The notes beneath the pieces are model-generated. The model ran no database searches. It was not told where the DNA came from and saw only the letters and a list, made by a program, of their open reading frames with translations. Both the position numbers and the translations under genes were made by a program. Of a stretch of DNA of 5,240 bases, positions 1 through 5,240 are shown in pieces (the stretch's first letter is position 1; each line of letters starts with the position of its first letter). The stretch spans positions 1 to 5,240 of the forward strand of contig JAJDEL010000940.1 in NCBI GenBank assembly GCA_029259835.1, given 5' to 3'. This stretch comes from Planctomicrobium sp. Lineage in GTDB: Bacteria; Planctomycetota; Planctomycetia; Planctomycetales; Planctomycetaceae.

Positions 1-553
1 TTGGCACCGATTCGGTCAGGAAAAAACCGGCGAGCAGGCGACTGAAGAACCCGGAAAATGGTCGCAGAGATCCAGCGGCGGCAGGAGAGGAACAGACTTC
101 AATGGCAGCTTGATCGTAGGCCGCCTGGAATTGTTTTAACATCGCCTTCTTTTCTTTGATCTCCCGGCTGAAGCCGGACATGAGATACCTCCCCACAAAT
201 CCGCTCACGACGACCAGCAGTGTTAGTGCGATCAGAACTTTCCCGATCAAGCTTTCATACTTGTGACCACTATGAATAATAACCAGAATGGGACCGATGA
301 CACCGGCATAAATATGCCAGGCGAGAAGTGTTCGCATGGAAACATATTTCTTGACCGCTTTTTTCAGATTTCGGTTTCGCTTCACCACCATGTACGCCAA
401 CGGCACCAGCATCAGGAGAGCGCCAACGATCCCGAACATGCCTCCCCAGAAGCTTCCAGCAAAGCGTTCCGAATGGTGCAAAGGAAAGCCAAGCCAGGTG
501 ATCAACATCAAAATCACCAGGCCAGTAACGATAATTTTCTCTCGTTCTTTCAT
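1..553 (-). CDS. Polytopic membrane protein, probable b-type cytochrome (ferric reductase/cytochrome b561-like); 3' end outside window
   Basis: The frame is open from ATG at 553 to the left edge (184 residues, no stop), so the C-terminus is missing. The start is backed by CCTGGAG nine bases upstream. Four hydrophobic helices are visible, at about residues 8-24, 35-57, 76-94 and 102-121. Basic stretches fall at the N-terminus (MKEREK), at 58-69 and at 130-140, which puts N-terminus, helix 2/3 loop and post-helix-4 segment in the cytoplasm. Helix 3 carries His80 and His94, 13 residues apart, as in helices that hold two hemes in b-type cytochromes; His97 follows, and His26/27 end helix 1. A GxxGRYL motif (118-124) closes helix 4, then a charged, possibly coiled helix (128-150). 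The layout WHxxxGxxGPxLxxxHS...GRYL resembles uncharacterised bacterial membrane proteins found near ferredoxin-type reductases; this is from memory. Heme binding is inferred, because partner histidines may lie in the missing part. It follows the oxidoreductase gene on the same strand and is its likely partner. Confidence 0.72.
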   Translation of the reverse strand, partial: MKEREKIIVTGLVILMLITWLGFPLHHSERFAGSFWGGMFGIVGALLMLVPLAYMVVKRNRNLKKAVKKYVSMRTLLAWHIYAGVIGPILVIIHSGHKYESLIGKVLIALTLLVVVSGFVGRYLMSGFSREIKEKKAMLKQFQAAYDQAAIEVCSSPAAAGSLRPFSGFFSRLLAGFFLTESVP

Positions 554-562
554 TTAATTGAA

Positions 563-569
563 CTCCAGG
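563..569 (-). promoter_or_regulatory. Ribosome-binding site of the cytochrome-like gene
   Basis: The minus strand reads CCTGGAG, with its GGAG core nine bases before the ATG at 553. The same heptamer precedes the upstream oxidoreductase gene, which supports both start choices. It decides the start here, since the reading frame itself is truncated at its other end. Confidence 0.6.
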
Positions 570-590
570 TGGTCAAGTGGCTTTCATTTC

Positions 591-613
591 GCCGCTCGCT
601 GTAAGTGAGCGGC
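591..613. repeat. Intergenic inverted repeat (hairpin) between oxidoreductase and cytochrome-like genes
   Basis: The arms GCCGCTC (591-597) and GAGCGGC (607-613) are perfect complements. Two further pairs beside a G-T position extend the stem to about ten pairs around the three-base loop 601-603. In the minus-strand transcript it lies about 50 bases after the oxidoreductase stop and about 40 before the next ATG. No T-run follows it on the minus strand, so it is a poor intrinsic terminator. It could instead be an mRNA-stabilising or processing hairpin, a weak attenuator, a protein-binding palindrome or a dispersed extragenic palindrome. The stem is seen directly; its role is unknown. Confidence 0.55.
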
Positions 614-664
614 AAATAATCTCGTCAGAAGCCTTACGGTGAGAGTTTGTTTGAGGACAATTCT

Positions 665-2806
665 TCAAGCTTCAACGCTCACATCCTGCTCCGCGATTGC
701 CTGACATGCGAGAATCATTCCGGCGGCTTTATCGTCCGGGTCGAGTCCGTCGTCTGTTTCCATGGTCACGTTACCTGAAAGGAGTTTGACGACACATTCT
801 CCGCATGTGCCGACTCGGCAGGAATAGTCGATATCGACTCCTATTCGTTCTGAAGCTTCCAGGATTGTCTCCTCAGGTTCGAGGTTTGCCGTCTTGTTTG
901 ATGTTGCGAAAGTGACTGCTGCGCCTGCGGGAGCGACTGTTGAGGCTTCTGGTTTACCGGCAGTTGCGGAAGCTGGTTCGATTTTCGGTTCAGTTTTGGA
1001 TTTGGCCTTCGGTTTCTTCGTCGATCCGAAATTTTCGGAATGAACATTCTCAGACGGGACTCCAAGTTCGGTGAGCATCTTTTTCGTGGAATCCATCATC
1101 GGTGGGGCACCGCAAATGTGGATGCGTTGGGAGGAAATGCCCGGCACCCATTCCGTCAGCATCTCTTTGCTCAGTCGACCGAATCGGTAGTTGCCGATAT
1201 CTTTATCCATTCGACTCATCGCGGCATGAACATGCAGATTCTCATAACGCTGCTGCAACAGTTTTAATTCTTCCTCGAAGATGAAATGCTCAGAGTCACG
1301 ACAGGCAACGATGAAATAAATATCGCCTAGCCAACACATATCGGACAACGCCCGAACGACACTCATCATCGGCGTAATACCGACGCCACCCGAAATCAAC
1401 ACGATGCTGTCAGACTCTTCTCCGGTAAAAGTAAACTTCCCGCTTGGAGCTTTGACTTCCAATGTGTCGCCGACTTTCACATTGTCATGCAAGTAACGCG
1501 AGCCGGCCCCTTGCTCTTCACGCTTGATGGTGACTTCGCAGAAGTACCCCTGAGTTGGTGATGAGGAAATCGTATAACTCCGACGAATCGGTTTCTCTGC
1601 AACCGGCAAGGTGAGTGTCAGAAACTGCCCCGGCAGGTAGCTGAACGGAAGACCGCTGCCGTGGCAGGCGACCAGTCTGAACGTTTTGACATCAGCGGTT
1701 TCCTGCGTAATCCTGGCGACTCGCAGGCGGCACAGTTTCTTCTTCGCGACCGGCAGTAGACCTTCTGAAATTTCAACTCCTTCTGTCGATTCAGTTGGAC
1801 ACGTTTCCTCGCCATCTGCGCAACAATCACCGGCAGCATCAGCAGCAGTTCCACCACTTGAAGAAGCGGCTTGCGGAGGAGGTGCAGTAGTAGGCATTGT
1901 TTTCTGAACAGGAGGTGTCACAGCGGCAGCTTTGGGAACCTGAGTAAAGTTGGGAGCGGACTTGCCATCCGAGTTGGAAAGAGTTTCGAGCAAGGCGGAA
2001 GCACGCCGCATTTTGAAGAAATACATCCAGATCATGGCGACCGCGAAAATGACAAGAACCGCCATGATTGCTGAATGGAACACTGTCATGCCGAAGAATC
2101 GAAACCCGCTGCTTGCCGGACCGGGGGGCAATAAATTCATTTCCCCTTTGAACCATTGCAAGGCAACATTGCGAGGTGCCTTCCCTTCGGCAATCGCGCG
2201 ATGTGCAGCGAGACCGCTTTCAAACTGAGCCAACCCTTCGCGAACGGCAGCCGTGGCAGACTGCATAGCAGCAAAGTCTTCACCGGGTGCGGCCTCTGCC
2301 AGTTGAGCGAAACCGTTGGTCATCAATTCGGTCCCTTCGATCATGCGTTGATGAGCTTCGGCTTCGATCTGGGCACGTTCTTCCATCGGTAAGTCAGGCA
2401 GTCCCATGAGTCTGGGGTACATTTCTCTCGGCTTGGGCGCACCCATTTTGTCCATCATCCCGCCCATACCGCCACCTTTCCCACCACCCATCATGCCTCC
2501 GCCACCTCCCATCATCCCGCCATCTTTTCCGCCTCCCATCATCCCTCCGCCGCCACCTTTCGTCCCGCTGCCACCAGCCGAGGCAGGTCCATTCTCGGCT
2601 CCGGCGGATTGTGCCTGACCAGGATGATGCTGGGCATGTTCCTCTGGAGAAACCTGAGCAAAGGCTGCTCCCACGAAGAGTGAAGAAAACAATGTGGCAC
2701 TCAGCGACAGGCACGCAAAATAAAACGGCAGGCTCCGAACGTCTGTGTGGAGTTGACACGCTTGTCGAGCGCGAGCGGTGGACTGATTCGCGGTGAGAGT
2801 CGTCAT
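665..2806 (-). CDS. Membrane-anchored NAD(P)H oxidoreductase: exported Gly/Met-rich and helical region, one TM span, FAD/NAD(P) reductase and C-terminal [2Fe-2S] ferredoxin
   Basis: This 713-residue protein probably moves electrons from NAD(P)H via FAD to a [2Fe-2S] cluster and a membrane partner. In order it has: signal sequence, residues 1-50 (hydrophobic 28-50, AFA-Q cleavage-like site); His/Gln patch 57-65; Gly/Met-rich stretch 79-121; helical domain 138-210 of unknown family; membrane span about 240-264, followed by KMRR, which predicts a cytoplasmic C-terminus; low-complexity linker 270-350 with Cys328, 329 and 336; FAD domain with RSYT (409-412) and GAGSRYLHD; NAD(P) domain with GGVGITP (473-479) and CGAPPMM (565-571); Lys/Ala/Pro linker 597-630; plant-type ferredoxin with Cys663, 668, 671 and 701 (CX4CX2CX29C). 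The FNR-then-ferredoxin order is that of Hcr, PaaE and vanillate/phthalate oxygenase reductases, but those are soluble and about half this size. The start is supported by GGAG seven bases upstream and by the signal sequence. It lies 65 bases after the GDH gene. NADH versus NADPH use and the final acceptor cannot be read from the sequence. Confidence 0.93.
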   Translation of the reverse strand: MTTLTANQSTARARQACQLHTDVRSLPFYFACLSLSATLFSSLFVGAAFAQVSPEEHAQHHPGQAQSAGAENGPASAGGSGTKGGGGGMMGGGKDGGMMGGGGGMMGGGKGGGMGGMMDKMGAPKPREMYPRLMGLPDLPMEERAQIEAEAHQRMIEGTELMTNGFAQLAEAAPGEDFAAMQSATAAVREGLAQFESGLAAHRAIAEGKAPRNVALQWFKGEMNLLPPGPASSGFRFFGMTVFHSAIMAVLVIFAVAMIWMYFFKMRRASALLETLSNSDGKSAPNFTQVPKAAAVTPPVQKTMPTTAPPPQAASSSGGTAADAAGDCCADGEETCPTESTEGVEISEGLLPVAKKKLCRLRVARITQETADVKTFRLVACHGSGLPFSYLPGQFLTLTLPVAEKPIRRSYTISSSPTQGYFCEVTIKREEQGAGSRYLHDNVKVGDTLEVKAPSGKFTFTGEESDSIVLISGGVGITPMMSVVRALSDMCWLGDIYFIVACRDSEHFIFEEELKLLQQRYENLHVHAAMSRMDKDIGNYRFGRLSKEMLTEWVPGISSQRIHICGAPPMMDSTKKMLTELGVPSENVHSENFGSTKKPKAKSKTEPKIEPASATAGKPEASTVAPAGAAVTFATSNKTANLEPEETILEASERIGVDIDYSCRVGTCGECVVKLLSGNVTMETDDGLDPDDKAAGMILACQAIAEQDVSVEA
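2444..2572 (-). repeat. Gly/Met low-complexity coding repeat inside the oxidoreductase
   Basis: These bases encode residues 79-121, which are almost only Gly, Met and a few Lys/Asp, in degenerate GGGMMGGGK-like units. On the plus strand CCCATCAT recurs at 2487, 2508 and 2535, spaced 21 and 27 bases (7 and 9 codons), so length changes would keep the frame. Met pairs fall at residues 89/90, 98/99, 105/106 and 117/118. Met-rich, His-containing exported segments in other proteins can bind Cu(I). A plain flexible spacer is equally possible. Confidence 0.75.
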
Positions 2807-2813
2807 CCATTTG

Positions 2814-2820
2814 CTCCAGG
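2814..2820 (-). promoter_or_regulatory. Ribosome-binding site of the oxidoreductase gene
   Basis: The minus strand reads CCTGGAG, and the GGAG core ends seven bases before the ATG at 2806. A second ATG four bases upstream (2810) is in another frame, closer to the site, and opens only a shadow frame with no recognisable protein, so 2806 is preferred. Confidence 0.6.
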
Positions 2821-2871
2821 TTGGTGAGTGGAGTCGATGAGTTGTGAGGAGGTTTTCGTGGTCAGGAGCAG

Positions 2872-4245
2872 TTAATGCTCACTCGTGGTCGCCTCGTTCT
2901 CGGCGTTCGGTTTTCCGTCAGGTGAAGCTGAGAAAAACTGGCTCGTTCCCTGGCACGCAATCGCTTTACCAAGTCGTGAGATCGAATGAGCGTAGGCTGC
3001 CGTTCGCATGTCAATTCCACGGTCTGTCATCAAGTCGTGAATCGCATTGAATTCGAGAGACATGATTTTATGCAGGCGTGATTCCACTTTGTCGACTGTC
3101 CAGTAGTCGCCAGCTCGATTCTGCACCCATTCGAAATAACTGACCGTCACACCACCAGCATTTGCAAGAATGTCAGGAATGACCAAGATTCCTTTGCTGT
3201 TCAGGATGTCATCGGCATCTGCGGTCGTAGGACCGTTCGCGACTTCAACGATCACTGCCGCTTTGACACGAGCGGCGTTGTCTCCGGTGATCTGATCTTC
3301 CAAGGCAGCGGGAATGAGAAGGTCGACGTCAAGCTCCAACAATTCTTCATTGGTGATGGAGGAGCCATTGGAATCATCACCGGTCTTGCAGTGGCACTCT
3401 ATGCTTCCGCAAATCGGGCAACCGCAGACGGAGCGTTCGCTGTAGACATTTCGTCCTGCGTTTTTGTGTTTGATCGCACAGGTGATATCGATACCACTGT
3501 TTCTCAAGATGCCACCTTGTGAATCACTGATGGCGACAATTCGATAACCGTCGGCAAATAACAACCGTGCCACGTGCTGTCCTGCGTTGCCGAAGCCTTG
3601 CACGGCGACTCGAATGTCCTCCGGATTCCAACCGCGAATCCGCTCTAATTCCTTGATGCAGTAATATGTTCCTCGACCTGTGGCATCGCTTCGCCCGAGA
3701 CTCCCACCCAACGGAATCGGTTTTCCGGTGATCACTGCCGGTGTTCTCTGGCGGCGAATTTTGGAGTATTCGTCCATCATCCAGCCCATGATCATCGCGT
3801 TCGTGTAAACATCAGGAGCCGGAATGTCAGTCTCTGGGCCAATGAAGTCAGCGACGGCTTCGATGTATCCACGGCTCAATCGTTCCAGTTCCAGACGTGA
3901 CAGTTTTTTAGGATCGACAATTACACCACCTTTACCTCCACCGAACGGAATTCCGACGACAGCACACTTGCACGTCATCCAGAACGCGAGTGCCTTCACT
4001 TCGGCAAGGTGAACGTTTGGATGAAAACGAATTCCCCCTTTGGTTGGTCCTCGTGTATCGTCGTGACGTACACGATATCCTTTGAATACTTGTAACGATC
4101 CATTGTCCATGCGAACCGGAATGGAGACTTCCAGAATCGACTTTGGAGTTCTCAGTTTGAGCAGCGCTTCCGCATCGATGTTGGCGTACTCGGCAGCCTT
4201 GTCCAGCCTGGTGATTGCATCGGTAAAAATGTCGTTGGTCATCAT
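2872..4245 (-). CDS. gdhA: Glu/Leu/Phe/Val-type glutamate dehydrogenase
   Basis: This cytoplasmic enzyme interconverts glutamate with 2-oxoglutarate plus ammonium, using NAD(P). At 457 residues it is slightly longer than the usual 410-450. The substrate-binding and catalytic lysines of the family are visible: Lys69 in TKGGIRFHP, Lys93, and Lys105 in PFGGGKGG; the catalytic Asp145 is in PAPDVYT. The Rossmann domain begins with VQGFGNAG (215-222), and Asp241 at the end of the second strand would favour NAD over NADP; this is inference. The region [22 protein letters not shown] (297-320) and the [15 protein letters not shown] stretch (362-376) are family hallmarks. Unusual is a Cys-rich insert, residues 274-286 (Cys274, 276, 279, 284, 286 and His285), just before ITNEELL. 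A polar tail of about 25 residues follows the normal C-terminus. Met1 and Met2 are adjacent; the AAAGGA site is spaced better (7 bases) for the second, so translation may begin at 4242. The gene follows the antiporter stop by one base. The symbol is by family; a leucine-type specificity is less likely. Confidence 0.93.
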   Translation of the reverse strand: MMTNDIFTDAITRLDKAAEYANIDAEALLKLRTPKSILEVSIPVRMDNGSLQVFKGYRVRHDDTRGPTKGGIRFHPNVHLAEVKALAFWMTCKCAVVGIPFGGGKGGVIVDPKKLSRLELERLSRGYIEAVADFIGPETDIPAPDVYTNAMIMGWMMDEYSKIRRQRTPAVITGKPIPLGGSLGRSDATGRGTYYCIKELERIRGWNPEDIRVAVQGFGNAGQHVARLLFADGYRIVAISDSQGGILRNSGIDITCAIKHKNAGRNVYSERSVCGCPICGSIECHCKTGDDSNGSSITNEELLELDVDLLIPAALEDQITGDNAARVKAAVIVEVANGPTTADADDILNSKGILVIPDILANAGGVTVSYFEWVQNRAGDYWTVDKVESRLHKIMSLEFNAIHDLMTDRGIDMRTAAYAHSISRLGKAIACQGTSQFFSASPDGKPNAENEATTSEH

Positions 4246-4246
4246 T

Positions 4247-4256
4247 TCATCCTTTC
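4247..4256 (-). promoter_or_regulatory. Stop/start junction with embedded ribosome-binding site
   Basis: Minus strand GAAAGGATGAAATGATG: the antiporter stop TGA (4249-4247) sits one base before the GDH ATG (4245), and the AAAGGA Shine-Dalgarno lies inside the last antiporter codons. This arrangement predicts translational coupling of antiporter and GDH on one mRNA. Confidence 0.65.
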
Positions 4257-5240
4257 GGGATTTTCCCAGAGTTTACCGCCTCGCGACAGCAAAAGGGTAA
4301 CTCATTGATGGGAGCACGTTCAGGAATATAAGTTGTGGACTCAGTCGGTTGAATCCGATTGCCGTACCAGTGGGCAGCTGGAACAGCACTCAGGCCGTGA
4401 GCGAAGAGGCTAATTAAAACAGTCGTCATTGCGATGAGGAAAATGTCTTGTCCGTGTGGAATGCTTGAGTCCTGAAGCAAAATCAAGGCAAAGACAACAG
4501 AAGCCGTACCTCGAGGACCGAACCAGCCGACGAACAATAAGGTGCTCACATGCAAACCGGTTCCCAGCAGGCTGATCACTACCGGGATCATTCTGAGGAG
4601 AGAGAGGCTGAGGACTGCAAAGAGAACGACCGGTATTGTCGCCTCCGCGATGACGAGTGGAGCGATCAGTGCTCCGACCACTAGGAACGTCATCAATGTG
4701 AGCAGTTGACCTTCCGCTTCGCCGAATTCATAGATTTTCTTGCAAACCGATGGAGCGAAGTGGCTCATCGCCAGTCCACAAGAAAACGTGGCGATGAAAC
4801 CGTTTCCACCGACAAGCTCAGCAACTCCATAGGCTGCTCCTGCCAGTCCCAAAGAAGCCAAATTGACAAACGTTGAATCGGTCCACTTGCGCTCAATAGA
4901 GATATTGAGCAATCGGCTTCCAAGATAACCGACTAAGACTCCCACAGCAGGTCCAAGAGTCACTTGCAAGACAGCAAATTGAAACCAGTAACTCGGATCG
5001 GCATTGTGCCCTGTGATCCTGGTTCCGCAGAGAAACAACAGGATCAGCGGGACGCAAAGACCATCGTTGAGGCCGCTCTCGACGCTGATTGTCTGGCGGA
5101 TGCGAACTGGGACGACCTTGTTGGTAACGACCGGGTGAGCAAGTGAAGCATCAGTCGGCGCGACAATTGCTCCCAGAAGAGCAGCATGCCAGATCGAGAA
5201 TTTCGGAAACAGACCGATGGCTGCAAGTGTTCCCAAGGCA
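4247..5240 (-). CDS. CPA1/NhaP-type cation:proton antiporter, 5' end outside window
   Basis: This is an integral membrane protein that exchanges Na+ or K+ for H+, for pH and cation balance. The frame is open to the right edge. The TTG at 5236 is probably an internal Leu codon, because the preceding codon is also in frame and the text there is already a membrane helix. About 330 residues are visible, and families of this type usually have 400 or more, so roughly the first 80-100 are missing. Counting that TTG as residue 1, hallmarks are GAIVAPTDA (Asp29), VESGLNDG with the Asn57-Asp58 pair typical of electroneutral CPA1 exchangers, and [15 protein letters not shown] (237-251, Arg242). About eight to nine hydrophobic segments precede a short hydrophilic tail from about 292, so it lacks the large regulatory TrkA-type C-terminal domain. 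Ion preference cannot be told. It is the most upstream gene visible, and the operon promoter is presumably beyond the right edge. Confidence 0.9.
   Translation of the reverse strand, partial: ALGTLAAIGLFPKFSIWHAALLGAIVAPTDASLAHPVVTNKVVPVRIRQTISVESGLNDGLCVPLILLFLCGTRITGHNADPSYWFQFAVLQVTLGPAVGVLVGYLGSRLLNISIERKWTDSTFVNLASLGLAGAAYGVAELVGGNGFIATFSCGLAMSHFAPSVCKKIYEFGEAEGQLLTLMTFLVVGALIAPLVIAEATIPVVLFAVLSLSLLRMIPVVISLLGTGLHVSTLLFVGWFGPRGTASVVFALILLQDSSIPHGQDIFLIAMTTVLISLFAHGLSAVPAAHWYGNRIQPTESTTYIPERAPINELPFCCREAVNSGKIPKG

Noticed and set aside
164..177. Perfect palindrome CCGGCT-GA-AGCCGG
   Set aside because: It lies inside the coding part of the cytochrome-like gene, is short, and is plausibly chance from codon choice (Ser-Gly-Phe-Ser-Arg).
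263..604. Plus-strand frame of 113 codons near the left end
   Set aside because: It lies antisense to the cytochrome-like gene, whose minus-strand translation has clear membrane helices. The plus frame gives a His/Gln/Asn-rich product without family features.
2406..2618. Plus-strand proline-rich frame (long runs of Pro and Ile)
   Set aside because: It is the reverse complement of the Gly/Met repeat and has no independent coding support.
2394..2810. Minus-strand frame of 138 codons starting four bases before the oxidoreductase ATG
   Set aside because: It is a shift of the same sequence, rich in Arg/Trp/Asp from the GGN-ATG repeat read out of frame. The oxidoreductase frame has signal sequence and domain continuity.
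2807..2871. Gap between GDH and oxidoreductase inspected for a terminator or promoter
   Set aside because: No stem followed by T-run and no convincing -35/-10 pair on the minus strand; only the ribosome-binding site is supported.
5234..5236. TTG as true start of the antiporter
   Set aside because: The frame continues to the window edge, the codon lies within a hydrophobic helix, and the family needs about 80-100 more N-terminal residues.

Overview
The window carries four genes, all read from the minus strand and packed closely. In the direction of transcription they are: the C-terminal three quarters or so of a CPA1/NhaP-type Na+(K+)/H+ antiporter (cut by the right edge), a complete Glu/Leu/Phe/Val-type glutamate dehydrogenase, a complete 713-residue membrane-anchored flavin/[2Fe-2S] NAD(P)H oxidoreductase with an unusual exported N-terminal half, and the N-terminal 184 residues of a polytopic, histidine-bearing membrane protein that looks like a b-type cytochrome (cut by the left edge). 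No tRNA, rRNA, CRISPR array, insertion sequence or phage gene is visible. No convincing promoter or intrinsic terminator was found.

Organism: base composition is moderate (roughly half G+C by eye). The protein styles (long Ala/Pro/Lys linkers, a GDH with a Cys-containing insert, an NhaP-like antiporter with a [17 protein letters not shown] motif) are most reminiscent of a planctomycete such as the Gimesia/Rubinisphaera/Schlesneria group. This is an impression from family resemblance, not a demonstrated assignment.

Layout: 4247-5240 antiporter; its stop codon lies one base before the GDH start, so the two are almost certainly translationally coupled. 2872-4245 GDH. A 65-base gap without a hairpin follows. 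665-2806 is the oxidoreductase. A 111-base gap with one strong inverted repeat (591-613) follows. 1-553 is the membrane cytochrome-like protein. The last two genes share an identical CCTGGAG ribosome-binding site.

How the genes may work together: the reductase has a signal peptide, a Gly/Met-rich stretch and a helical domain predicted outside the membrane, then one membrane span, then cytoplasmic FAD, NAD(P) and plant-type ferredoxin domains. The downstream protein has His residues placed in one membrane helix as in di-heme b cytochromes. Together they suggest a two-part system that takes electrons from NAD(P)H through FAD and [2Fe-2S] to membrane heme and perhaps to an acceptor, possibly a metal, outside the cytoplasm. 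GDH could supply NAD(P)H, and the antiporter could balance protons or cations. The domain assignments are well supported by motifs. The joint function is inference, and the reductase/cytochrome pair is the best candidate here for an undescribed system.
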